Assembly (NCBI RefSeq): GCF_007004645.1
Contig: NZ_ML660019.1
Span: 105,407-169,406 of the forward strand
Length of the DNA stretch: 64,000 bases
Reading direction: 5' to 3'
Source: Aliiroseovarius halocynthiae
Lineage (GTDB): Bacteria > Pseudomonadota > Alphaproteobacteria > Rhodobacterales > Rhodobacteraceae
Positions within the stretch are counted from its first letter, which is position 1. Every line of letters begins with the position of its first letter. The position numbers and the translations under genes are program-made. Below, piece after piece: positions 34,218 through 41,861 of this stretch. The notes under the pieces are model-generated. The model was not told the DNA's origin and ran no database searches. It saw nothing but the letters and a program-made list of their open reading frames with translations.

Positions 34218-35485
34218 CCACCACCTTCACCAATGCCCGTCTGATCAACCCCGAGACCGGCACGGACACGCTGGGCAGTCTGACGATCGAGGGCAGTCTG
34301 ATTACAGGCGTAAACGCAAGCGAGACTGGCGAGGTCATTGATTGCGGCGGAAAATGTCTGGCACCTGGTATCGTCGATATCGGTGTGAAGATTGGCGAGC
34401 CGGGCGAGCGGCACAAGGAAAGTTTCCGCACGGCTGGGATGGCCGCTGCGGCCGGTGGCGTGACCACAATGGTCATCCGACCGGATACCACGCCCGCCGT
34501 CGATACGCCCGAGACATTGGCCTTTGTCGCCCGCCGCGCGGGCCAGGTGGCCCCGGTAAACGTGCATTCCATGGGGGCTTTGACCAAGGGCCGCGATGGG
34601 CGCGAGATGGTCGAGATGGGTTTTATGCTGGACGCGGGCGCGGTGGCGTTCACCGATTGCGATCATGTGGTGACTGACAACAAGGTCTATTCCCGCGCAA
34701 TGACCTATGCGCGTTCTTTGGGTGCGTTGATCATCGGTCACCCGCAGGACCCGCAGCTGTCGAAAGGGGCGGCTGTGACTTCGGGCAAGTTCGCATCCCT
34801 GCGCGGTCTGCCTGCGGTGAACCCGCTGGCGGAACGGATGGGGCTGGAGCGTGATCTGGCGCTGGTCGAGATGACGGGCGTCGCCTATCACGCGGACAGC
34901 TTGTCCTCGGCCAAAGCTCTGCCCGTGTTGGAACGCGCGAAAGCCGCCGGGCTGGACGTGTCGGCAGGTGTGAACATCCATCACCTGACCCTGAATGAAT
35001 TCGACGTGGGCGATTACCGCACCTTCTTCAAGGTGAAACCGCCTCTGCGCAGCGAAGAGGATCGGCTGGCGATGGTCGATGCTGTGGCTCGTGGCGTGAT
35101 CGACATCATTTCGTCGATGCACACGCCTCAGGATGAAGAAAGCAAGCGCCTGCCGTTCGAGGAAGCAGCCTCGGGCGCGGTGGCGCTGGAAACCTTGTTA
35201 CCTGCCGCGATGCGTCTGGTCCATGCAGGGCTGGTGGACCTGCCGATGCTGTGGCGCGCCATGTCCCTGAACCCGGCCCGCCGCCTTGGCCTGCCGGGCG
35301 GAGAGCTGACCGAAGGCGCGCCCGCCGATCTGGTCCTGTTCGATCCAGATGCCCCCTTCGTGCTGGACCGTTTCAAGCTGAACTCGAAATCCAAAAACAC
35401 GCCGTTTGACGGCACGCGGATGGAAGGTAAGGTGCTGGGCACATGGGTTGCGGGCGAGCGCGTGTTTGGAGGTGAGAATGCCTGA
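34214..35485 (+). CDS. Dihydroorotase homologue, catalytic residues missing (PyrC'-like)
   Basis: A 423-residue amidohydrolase-fold protein aligning with class I dihydroorotase over its whole length, but apparently not an enzyme. The metal-binding HxH after PGLID is replaced by GVK (PGIVDIGVKIGEPG, 51-64). The histidine of the CHVS motif reads S229 (YHADSLSS). The catalytic aspartate of TDHAPH is M302 (SMHTPQ). One metal ligand, H176 (GHPQDP), and HHL (256-258) remain. This matches the pseudo-dihydroorotases (PyrC') that hold aspartate carbamoyltransferase together in Pseudomonas. It is in the pyrB operon, overlapping genes on both sides. It will usually be annotated as pyrC. Confidence 0.9.
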   Translation: MTTTFTNARLINPETGTDTLGSLTIEGSLITGVNASETGEVIDCGGKCLAPGIVDIGVKIGEPGERHKESFRTAGMAAAAGGVTTMVIRPDTTPAVDTPETLAFVARRAGQVAPVNVHSMGALTKGRDGREMVEMGFMLDAGAVAFTDCDHVVTDNKVYSRAMTYARSLGALIIGHPQDPQLSKGAAVTSGKFASLRGLPAVNPLAERMGLERDLALVEMTGVAYHADSLSSAKALPVLERAKAAGLDVSAGVNIHHLTLNEFDVGDYRTFFKVKPPLRSEEDRLAMVDAVARGVIDIISSMHTPQDEESKRLPFEEAASGAVALETLLPAAMRLVHAGLVDLPMLWRAMSLNPARRLGLPGGELTEGAPADLVLFDPDAPFVLDRFKLNSKSKNTPFDGTRMEGKVLGTWVAGERVFGGENA

Positions 35486-36095
35486 ACTTGTCACATCATT
35501 CCCGCTGCTTCTGCTGGTCGCCGTCGCCGGCTATCTGCTGGGCTCGATCCCCTTTGGCATCGTCATGGCGCGTCTGTTTGGTCTGGGTGATTTGCGCCAG
35601 ATTGGATCGGGGAACATCGGCGCGACCAACGTTCTGCGCACAGGCAATAAGCTGGCGGCCTTTCTGACAGTGATCGGGGATGCAGGCAAAGGCGGGGCCG
35701 CCGTTCTTCTGGCCCGCGCTCTGTTCGCCGAGGATGCCGCCCAACTGGCAGGTTTTGCCGCCTTCCTTGGGCACTGCTTCCCAATTTTCCTGGGCTTCAA
35801 GGGTGGCAAAGGTGTTGCCACATGGCTTGGTACGATGCTGGCGTTGGCATTCCCGTTGGGGCTGGTGGCATGCGCAACATGGCTTGTTACCGCGCTGATC
35901 TTTCGCATGTCGTCGCTTGCGGCTTTGGTTGCCGCGGCAGTGTCGCCCGTGATGGCCCTGATCATGGGGTGGAACAGCCTTATTCTTATCTCGATTGCAT
36001 TGGCGGCCTTGATATTCCACCGCCACCGGGCAAATATCGCGCGCATCAAATCCGGCGAAGAGCCACGCATTGGGCGCAAGCAAAGCCAAGATTAA
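35478..36095 (+). CDS. plsY: Acyl-phosphate glycerol-3-phosphate acyltransferase
   Basis: An integral membrane enzyme that uses acyl phosphate to acylate glycerol-3-phosphate, the first step of phospholipid synthesis. The 205 residues show the three PlsY motifs: GYLLGSIPFGIVMARL, IGSGNIGATNVLR, and FLGFKGGKGVATWLG, with about 5-6 helices. The start MPELVTSF lies 8 bases inside the dihydroorotase-like gene, so translation is probably coupled to it. It is the last member of the tight pyrB-to-plsY run. A GTG-free alternative start upstream lacks similarity. Confidence 0.95.
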   Translation: MPELVTSFPLLLLVAVAGYLLGSIPFGIVMARLFGLGDLRQIGSGNIGATNVLRTGNKLAAFLTVIGDAGKGGAAVLLARALFAEDAAQLAGFAAFLGHCFPIFLGFKGGKGVATWLGTMLALAFPLGLVACATWLVTALIFRMSSLAALVAAAVSPVMALIMGWNSLILISIALAALIFHRHRANIARIKSGEEPRIGRKQSQD

Positions 36096-36110
36096 TAGGG
36101 AATGATCCTG

Positions 36111-36539
36111 ATGGATTTTCAAACATCTGTAAAAACCTGCTTTCAGAAATACGTAACCTTCTCAGGTCGTGCGATACGAAGTGAATACTGGTGGTTTACC
36201 TTGTTTCTCATTGTTGCATCGATCCTTCTTGGGATTGTCGACCGTACTGTTTTCGGGTGGAGTGCTACGTTCTCACCGCTGAGCGACCTGTTCTCGCTGG
36301 CGACAATTCTGCCAAGCCTCGCCGTCACGTCGCGCCGTTTGCACGATATCGATAAATCGGCGTGGTGGATGCTGCTGATCCTTGTTCCCATCGTTGGTTG
36401 GATTGTTTTGATCTATTGGATGTGCCAGCCCGGCACGCAGGGACCGAACCAGTTTGGCGGCGATCCATTCGGGAACGATCCAATTGACCGCGATGGAGGC
36501 GACTATGCTCCTTCGTCGATCCCGAGCGCTGGCAACTGA
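36111..36539 (+). CDS. DUF805 family membrane protein
   Basis: A 142-residue protein of the DUF805 family with three to four hydrophobic segments. The characteristic FSGRAIRSEYWWFTLF start and the RRLHDIDKSAWWMLLILVPIVGWIVLIYWMC stretch are clear. Function is unknown. The ATG used follows AGGGA by 10 bases; another ATG three codons earlier is also possible. It follows plsY by 15 bases and could be read through. It converges on the DUF167 gene, whose stop is at the adjacent base. Confidence 0.88.
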   Translation: MDFQTSVKTCFQKYVTFSGRAIRSEYWWFTLFLIVASILLGIVDRTVFGWSATFSPLSDLFSLATILPSLAVTSRRLHDIDKSAWWMLLILVPIVGWIVLIYWMCQPGTQGPNQFGGDPFGNDPIDRDGGDYAPSSIPSAGN

Positions 36540-36797
36540 TCACGCTTTGATCTGAAAAACCTTATCTTTCGATGTCGCGCCTTGGATAAGTTCAAGGCGC
36601 GATTTTGCTGTGCCAAGCGCTTCGGCCAGCAGCTTCGCGACCGCTTTGTTTGCTTTGCCGTTTTCCGGCGCGGTTGTGGTCTGAATTCGGATTTTCCCGT
36701 CGCGCAAAGTGACCTCGTTCCGCGACGCCTTGGGCGTCACCCGCACGGAAATCCGCGCGCCCTCTTTCGACAGATATGACAACTCGCCCTTCTTCAT
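36540..36797 (-). CDS. DUF167 (YggU family) protein
   Basis: An 85-residue member of the DUF167/YggU family (VRVTPKASRNEVTLRDGKIRI, then PENGKANKAVAKLLAEALG, SRLELIQGATSKDK). The fold is known, the function is not. It starts with ATG and ends at the base after the DUF805 gene stop, so the two genes converge without a gap. It is divergent from the histone-deacetylase-like gene. Confidence 0.9.
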   Translation of the reverse strand: MKKGELSYLSKEGARISVRVTPKASRNEVTLRDGKIRIQTTTAPENGKANKAVAKLLAEALGTAKSRLELIQGATSKDKVFQIKA

Positions 36798-36871
36798 GCG
36801 CGCAGAGTGCCGCGCAGGGCTGGACGGCGCAAGGGCTGTGGGTCACTGTGCGGTCAATCATGGAGGGCAGC

Positions 36872-37984
36872 ATGCGCAAGACTGGGTTTTTCTGGGACGA
36901 GAAGTGCTTTTGGCATTCGGGGGGCAATTATGCGGGTAATCTTCCCGTCGGCGGGTTGGTTCAGCCGATGGCGACTGGCGGGTTGCCTGAAAACCCGGAA
37001 ACCAAGCGGCGATTGAAGAATTTGCTGGATGTAACAGGGCTGTCAGAAGCACTGGTTCAACGCCGTGTAAGCGGTGCCGATCTTGAGACATTGGCGCGTG
37101 TACATCCGGCCAGCTATCTGTCCGACTTCAAAGCGGCGTCAGATGCGGGCGGAGGCGAATTGGGCCTGCGTACTCCCTTCGGTCAGGGCGGGTACGAGAT
37201 TGCCGCCCTGTCGGCGGGTTTGTCCGTAGCAGCGCTTGAAGCTGTGTTGCGGAGCGAGGTCGACAATGCTTATGCGCTATCGCGCCCGCCCGGCCATCAC
37301 TGCCTGCCGGATTTTCCGAATGGGTTCTGTCTTCTGGCCAACCTTGCCATCGCCATTCGCAGCGCCAAAGCCAAGGGGTTGGCCAAGCGCTTTGTGGTGT
37401 TGGATTGGGACGTGCACCATGGCAACGGGACGGAGGCCGTGTTCATCGAGGATCCCGATGTGCTGACCATCTCGATCCATCAAGAGCATAATTACCCGCT
37501 GGATACTGGTGACGCCGATATACGCGGTGATGGCAAAGGGCAGGGGGCCAATATGAACATTCCGCTGCCGCCGGGTGCGGGGCATGCGACCTATTTGGAA
37601 GCGATGGAGCGGATCATCCTGCCCGCCATTCGTGCCCATGAACCCGAAGTGATTGTGGTGGCGAACGGCTATGACGCGGCGGTGATCGACCCGCTGTCTT
37701 GCATGCTGGCCACCGCCGATACCTTCCGGCAGATGACGCGTATGGTGATGGCGCTGGCTGACGATATTTGCGACGGTCGCGTGATGATGGCGCATGAAGG
37801 TGGCTATTCCGAGGTCTACGTTCCCTTCTGCGGTCATGCCGTTCTGGAAGAGATGTCCGGTGCAGATATTCACGCCCCAGACCCGCTGGCCGAGGCCTTC
37901 ACCATCCGCCAGCCCAATGCCAAGGCGCAGGCATTCTTTTCCGGCCAGCTTGCAGACCTGTCTGATTTCTTCAATGTAAAGTGA
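36872..37984 (+). CDS. Class II histone deacetylase-like / acetylpolyamine amidohydrolase family enzyme
   Basis: A 370-residue zinc hydrolase of the arginase-deacetylase fold. Metal and catalytic motifs are present: PPGHHC with the catalytic His pair, WDVHHGNGTEAVF with the zinc ligands D and H, SIHQEHNYP, and ANGYDAAVIDPL with the second zinc ligand. Bacterial members deacetylate polyamines, acetoin-related or other small acetyl-amides rather than histones, so substrate is uncertain. The ATG chosen has GGAGGG 6 bases upstream; a longer open frame overlaps the DUF167 gene and is not credible. A nitroreductase gene follows 99 bases on. Confidence 0.9.
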   Translation: MRKTGFFWDEKCFWHSGGNYAGNLPVGGLVQPMATGGLPENPETKRRLKNLLDVTGLSEALVQRRVSGADLETLARVHPASYLSDFKAASDAGGGELGLRTPFGQGGYEIAALSAGLSVAALEAVLRSEVDNAYALSRPPGHHCLPDFPNGFCLLANLAIAIRSAKAKGLAKRFVVLDWDVHHGNGTEAVFIEDPDVLTISIHQEHNYPLDTGDADIRGDGKGQGANMNIPLPPGAGHATYLEAMERIILPAIRAHEPEVIVVANGYDAAVIDPLSCMLATADTFRQMTRMVMALADDICDGRVMMAHEGGYSEVYVPFCGHAVLEEMSGADIHAPDPLAEAFTIRQPNAKAQAFFSGQLADLSDFFNVK

Positions 37985-38083
37985 CTTAACATCTTGACGT
38001 CGGGCCGTGCAGCCCCGACATATCCCCAAAGCCAGCCGCCCCGCGCGGCCAAGCAAGACATTGCTCTGACCAAGGACAACAGC

Positions 38084-38662
38084 ATGCCTGACCGCAACCA
38101 AGCCGCGCTGGATTTTCTTTTGACCCGCCGGTCCCGCCCGGCCAAAACCCTGACCGGGCCCGCCCCGGATCGCCAAACCGTCGAAACCATTCTGACCGCC
38201 GCCGCCCGCACCCCCGATCATGGCAAGCTAGAGCCGTGGCGCTTTGTGGTGCTGGAAAAACCCGCCCTGATGCGCGCCCATAGGTTGGTCGCTGAACGTG
38301 GTGTGGCGTTGGGGCTGGATCCGGCCCAGATCGAGAAAGAGCAGATCGCCTATGACCGCAGCCCGTTGGCTGTTGTCGTGGTGGAAAGCCCGGTCGAAAG
38401 CGCGAAAGTGCCAGCAATCGAACAGACCTATTCCGCCGGCGCGGTGTGCCTGGCGCTTCTGAATGCCGCTTTGGCGTCTGGTTGGGGGGCGAATTGGTTG
38501 TCCGGCTGGGCCAGTTTTGATGCGGAATTCACGCGTGCTGCCTTCGGCGTCGACAGTCACGAAAGTGTTGCCGGTATCATTCATATCGGCACCGAGACCA
38601 TCGCCCCGCCCGAACGCCCACGCCCGGACCTGACCGCAAAAACCACTTGGATCGAGACATAA
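38084..38662 (+). CDS. Nitroreductase family protein
   Basis: A 192-residue FMN-dependent nitroreductase-fold protein, near the YdjA/RutE-like short members. The N-terminal RRSRPAKTL contains the FMN phosphate-binding RxSR-like motif, and ARTPDHGKLEPWRFVV is the conserved second segment. The start MPDRNQ has AGGACAAC upstream; a 30-codon open extension is not similar to anything known. Its stop shares a base with the ATG of the EI24 gene (TAATG), so the two are coupled. The substrate is unknown. Confidence 0.88.
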   Translation: MPDRNQAALDFLLTRRSRPAKTLTGPAPDRQTVETILTAAARTPDHGKLEPWRFVVLEKPALMRAHRLVAERGVALGLDPAQIEKEQIAYDRSPLAVVVVESPVESAKVPAIEQTYSAGAVCLALLNAALASGWGANWLSGWASFDAEFTRAAFGVDSHESVAGIIHIGTETIAPPERPRPDLTAKTTWIET

Positions 38663-39348
38663 TGCTGAACGACTTTTTTCGCGCTCTAGAGCAGCTGAGC
38701 GACCCGCGTTTTCGCAACGTGCTGTTGAAAGGGCTTGGCCTGACGATCGGCTTGCTGGTCGCGGTGACCATCGGGATGACATGGCTGGTCGGCTTTCTTG
38801 TCCCAGACACGCTGACCCTGCCCTTCGCGGGCGAGGTCGCGTGGCTGGATGGCTTGGCACTTTGGGCGTCCGCACTGCTGATGATCGTCCTGTCGGTCGT
38901 CCTGATGGTGCCCGTCGCGGGCGCCTTCACCGGCCTGTTCTTGGACGAGGTCGCCGATGCGGTCGAGGCCAAGCATTATCCCCACCTTGCCCCTAACCCG
39001 GAACAACCCCTTTTGGCTGCCATACGTGAAAGCCTTGGATTTTTCGGCGTGATTGTGGGGGTAAACCTGATCGCACTGATCTTGTTCTTCTTCGTCGGCC
39101 CGCTCGCCCCGATCCTGTTTTATGCGGTGAACGGCTATCTTCTGGGACGCGAGTATTTCACCATGGCCGCCATGCGCCGAATGCCCCGCGCGGATGCCCA
39201 CGCGCTGCGCCGCCGCCACAACGCCCAGATCTGGTTCGCCGGATGCCTGATGGCGGTGCCGCTGTCTGTCCCGCTGGTGAACCTCCTGATCCCGATTTTG
39301 GGGGCGGCGAGCTTTACGCATATGTTCCACAGGCTGGCGGGGCGCTAG
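38662..39348 (+). CDS. EI24 domain-containing membrane protein (CysZ-like)
   Basis: A 228-residue inner-membrane protein with four hydrophobic regions (about 30-50, 70-95, 125-160, 195-220). The EI24 family includes the sulfate transporter CysZ and uncharacterised proteins. The segments VADAVEAKHYPH and YLLGREYFTMAAMRRM are typical of the alphaproteobacterial branch. It is translated from an ATG overlapping the nitroreductase stop. No sulfate assimilation genes are nearby, so sulfate transport is not implied. Confidence 0.85.
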   Translation: MLNDFFRALEQLSDPRFRNVLLKGLGLTIGLLVAVTIGMTWLVGFLVPDTLTLPFAGEVAWLDGLALWASALLMIVLSVVLMVPVAGAFTGLFLDEVADAVEAKHYPHLAPNPEQPLLAAIRESLGFFGVIVGVNLIALILFFFVGPLAPILFYAVNGYLLGREYFTMAAMRRMPRADAHALRRRHNAQIWFAGCLMAVPLSVPLVNLLIPILGAASFTHMFHRLAGR

Positions 39349-39414
39349 AAAGAAGTAGTCTGCTGAACGAGCGTGCTCTGACAGTTGATTGGGTTCAGCA
39401 CTTAACCCAAAGTT

Positions 39415-39714
39415 TCACTCGTAAACCTTACCCAGCAAAATGATCTCGGCTGCTTGTCTCCAGGAGTTGTGATCCGAGTAAGTACCGCCGGGTTGCCCCA
39501 GCTTGTTGTCCCGTGCTCCCGCGATTGCGGCCTCAAGAAACGCTCCAATACTTGTATTCTCCCACCCATTCATAGAGCTGAAAGAACTTGAAGGAGAGAC
39601 TTTTTCCGCCTTATTCGAATCTTCCCAGTCATCCATTAGGACTTCCAAAAAAACCAAGAAACTTTCCAAGTCGTGCACCTTCTCAGCAGCTGTATGTGAT
39701 GCAAATTGATCCAT
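39415..39714 (-). CDS. DUF7660-like small protein in an AT-rich island
   Basis: A 99-residue protein with the pattern of the DUF7660 family: an N-terminal helix (DLESFLVFLEVLMDDW), the WEN(T/L)xxxFLEA core (GWENTSIGAFLEAAIAG), and a C-terminal NSWRQAAEIILLGKVYE ending. I recall this family from varied bacteria, often as accessory genes; the function is unknown. The gene and its flanks (about 39.35-39.80 kb) are visibly richer in A and T than the surrounding genes, a sign of recent transfer. The ribosome-binding site is weak (GAGAATAAG). No mobile element is next to it. Confidence 0.7.
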   Translation of the reverse strand: MDQFASHTAAEKVHDLESFLVFLEVLMDDWEDSNKAEKVSPSSSFSSMNGWENTSIGAFLEAAIAGARDNKLGQPGGTYSDHNSWRQAAEIILLGKVYE

Positions 39715-39801
39715 CTTATTCTCAAGCTTCAGCTTCTCCTCCGTCGGTAAAATAGAGTTTGCGAAGTGTTCCCTTCATACCACTCACCCAGCGTCCCTAC
39801 T

Positions 39802-40080
39802 TTACCCACGCACGTCTTCATACCTATCAAACCAGTCGATATCCTCGATCCCGATCCAACCCGAGACGATGATCCCCGCGATGATCGCCCAAACGATGGT
39901 TCCGACGACGGTCACGATGATCAGCGTACGGCCCAGTTTGAAATTGGCAGGCGCGCCGGCATGTGTGCCGGGCACGATCTCGCCCTCGTCGCCTTGGGTG
40001 CGCAAGCGAATTGGCAGGACCACGAACATGGTCAAGAACCAGATCACCACATAAAGGACGATGGCGGCGGTGATTGACAT
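39802..40080 (-). CDS. DUF1467 family membrane protein
   Basis: A 92-residue protein with two hydrophobic segments (AIVLYVVIWFLTMFVVLPI and LIIVTVVGTIVWAIIAGIIV) and the DUF1467 signature RLRTQGDEGEIVPGTHAGAP between them. The function is unknown. Its ATG shares a base with the stop of the methylmalonyl-CoA epimerase gene (TGATG), a common pairing in alphaproteobacteria, so the two are co-translated. An association with the epimerase is possible. Confidence 0.92.
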   Translation of the reverse strand: MSITAAIVLYVVIWFLTMFVVLPIRLRTQGDEGEIVPGTHAGAPANFKLGRTLIIVTVVGTIVWAIIAGIIVSGWIGIEDIDWFDRYEDVRG

Positions 40081-40484
40081 CAGACTTGTTCCAGTTCGAC
40101 CAAAGTGCCGGTGAAGTCTTTTGGGTGCAGGAACAGAACTGGTTTGCCGTGAGCGCCGATTTTTGGCTCGCCCGTGCCCAGTACGCGCGCGCCCGAGGCT
40201 TGCAGCTTGTCGCGTGCGGCGATGATGTCGTCGACCTCGTAGCAGATATGGTGAATGCCGCCTGACGGGTTCTTTTCCAAGAAGCCCGCGATGGGGGAGT
40301 TCTCGCCCAGCGGATAAAGCAGCTCGATCTTTGTGTTTGGCAGTTCGATGAAGACGACGGTGACGCCGTGATCGGGTTCGTCCTGAGGGGCGTTTACCTT
40401 TGCGCCCAGCGTGTCGCGATATTGCGCGGCGGCGGCCTCTAGGTCAGGCACGGCGATGGCTACGTGGTTCAGGCGTCCGATCAT
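40080..40484 (-). CDS. mce: Methylmalonyl-CoA epimerase
   Basis: A vicinal-oxygen-chelate fold enzyme that interconverts (S)- and (R)-methylmalonyl-CoA in propionyl-CoA catabolism and the ethylmalonyl-CoA pathway. The 134 residues contain the metal-binding histidines in LNHVAIAVPDL and GGIHHICYEVDD, and the C-terminal HPKDFTGTLVELEQV glutamate. Two adjacent ATGs are possible; the second (MIGRLNHV) has the better GGGAG spacing. It is followed by the DUF1467 gene. meaB at 62.9 kb serves the mutase of the same pathway; the mutase itself is not in the window. Confidence 0.94.
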   Translation of the reverse strand: MIGRLNHVAIAVPDLEAAAAQYRDTLGAKVNAPQDEPDHGVTVVFIELPNTKIELLYPLGENSPIAGFLEKNPSGGIHHICYEVDDIIAARDKLQASGARVLGTGEPKIGAHGKPVLFLHPKDFTGTLVELEQV

Positions 40485-40640
40485 CATCTCTCTCCCAATT
40501 CGATCACTGCGATGCTTATGCACAGGCCTTCGTACATGAGCAAGCGGCACGGTGACACAGTCAGAAGTGCCGCAGCGTTTCGCGACTTAACCAGTTGTTA
40601 GGCAGTTCTGCGGCAAGGTGAATGGGAAAGGAGCCTGAAG

Positions 40641-41360
40641 ATGAGTGACGATCTGGAAACCTTCATCATGGCACAGCCACCGACACCTGATCGCCCCTTG
40701 AACGGGATAACCGTTCTGGTGGTAGAGGACAGCCGCTTTGCTTCCGAAGCCATTCGGCTTTTGTGCCTTCGATCGGGTGCACGGATCCGTCGGGCAGACA
40801 ATCTGGCCGCTGCGCATCGTCATCTTCGGGTCTATCGCCCCTCGGTCGTTATCATAGACATGGGGCTGCCGGATGGATCCGGCGCGGATCTGATTGGCGA
40901 GCTGTCGGGTGATGCGATTCGTGTTCCCGTGATCCTCGGGATGAGCGGGGATGCCGGTACACGGAATGTGGCGATCTCAGCCGGCGCAGACGGGTTTCTT
41001 GAGAAACCCGTCGAAAGCCTGGCCACCTTCCAGCGCGCCATCCTGGATGTAATTCCGTCGCAAGATAGGCCAGTTGAAACGCGCGCGCTGACCAGTGGTG
41101 TTGTCTCTCCGGATGTGCTGGCCTTGCAGGATGATTTGTCTCACATGGCGCAGATCTTGCGCGACGGTGATGATGGCGCGACACAGGATTATGTGGCGCA
41201 GTTCCTTGGCGGGCTTGCTTTAGCTGCCCATGATCAGCCCCTTGCGGCAGCGGCAAAACGTCTTGCAGCTTCCCGCAGTGCAGGGCGCGCAACCAGCGCC
41301 GATATGGCTCATGTTTCGCATTTGCTGGAGGATCGATTAAGAGAGCGACCACAACTTTAG
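40641..41360 (+). CDS. Orphan response regulator with receiver domain
   Basis: A 239-residue protein with a CheY-like receiver (about 23-140): the acidic pair in VVEDS, the phosphoacceptor aspartate in VIIDMGLPDGSG, the MSGD position and the lysine of GFLEKPV are all intact. The C-terminal part (about 145-239) is helical and not a recognised DNA-binding domain; it has no HTH and may be an adaptor. A ribosome-binding site AAGGAGC precedes the ATG by 7 bases. No histidine kinase is nearby, so input and output are unknown. Confidence 0.85.
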   Translation: MSDDLETFIMAQPPTPDRPLNGITVLVVEDSRFASEAIRLLCLRSGARIRRADNLAAAHRHLRVYRPSVVIIDMGLPDGSGADLIGELSGDAIRVPVILGMSGDAGTRNVAISAGADGFLEKPVESLATFQRAILDVIPSQDRPVETRALTSGVVSPDVLALQDDLSHMAQILRDGDDGATQDYVAQFLGGLALAAHDQPLAAAAKRLAASRSAGRATSADMAHVSHLLEDRLRERPQL

Positions 41361-41476
41361 GTGCATCACGCAACGACTTGGCACGAAATCGGCAACTACC
41401 TTCCTCATTTCCGCCCTTTTTCTGGGGCAATTTAGGATTGAGGGCGGGTATAATAGTCAATTGCGAGGTTGGTATC

Positions 41477-41659
41477 GTGAAAGATCTGATCAAGAAATTC
41501 GCTGATGAAGAGCTTGGCAATGCTGTCATCGACTGGACCGTTTTGATTACCGGGTCGGTCATGATGATCGCTGCCGTCGTTCTTGCAGTTGTCGAACCTA
41601 ATACCCCGGTGAGCGGGGCCGTGGGTGAGGTGGTCGAAACGCAACCCTTGGCAGGTTAA
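41477..41659 (+). CDS. Orphan Flp/pilin-like small membrane protein
   Basis: A 60-residue peptide starting at GTG (VKDLIKKFADEELGNAVIDWTVLITGSVMM...). The sequence resembles Flp pilins of Rhodobacteraceae: a short charged leader, then FADEExGNAVIDW with the fifth-position glutamate-like charge and a long hydrophobic helix. GAGG is 9 bases upstream. The open frame extends further upstream without similarity. No tad/cpa assembly genes are in the window. It could alternatively be a non-pilin small membrane protein. Confidence 0.6.
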   Translation: MKDLIKKFADEELGNAVIDWTVLITGSVMMIAAVVLAVVEPNTPVSGAVGEVVETQPLAG

Positions 41660-41809
41660 CTCGCCTTTATCGTAATCGTTCTGTTGTGATGAGTTTTGGG
41701 TGCGCTTGAAAAAGCGTGCCCTATTTGGTGCGATGTCGCGATCCGTAGTTGCAGCGCCGGTTTCCATCTCTGATCACAGGGCCACGAAATCTAGCACCCC
41801 AAAGCAATA

Positions 41810-41832
41810 CTGCCCGCAACAAGTGCGGGCAG
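41810..41832 (-). terminator. Hairpin after aspS
   Basis: A perfect 9-base stem, CTGCCCGCA (41810-41818) with TGCGGGCAG (41824-41832), lies 30 bases past the aspS stop. On the minus strand it is followed by TATTGCTTT, only a weak T-run, so termination is likely but not certain. Confidence 0.6.
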
Positions 41833-41861
41833 CTCTGTCCAGTTTACAGCGATGAGTTTGA

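Noticed and set aside
37999..38019. Hairpin GTCGGG...CCCGAC after the deacetylase gene
   Set aside because: The stem is good, but there is no T-run and the next gene is read in the same direction, so a terminator call is not supported.
39722..39778. 18-codon frame just upstream of the DUF7660-like gene
   Set aside because: It starts with ATG and contains GGAGGAGAA, but it is too short to judge and lacks a ribosome-binding site; perhaps chance.
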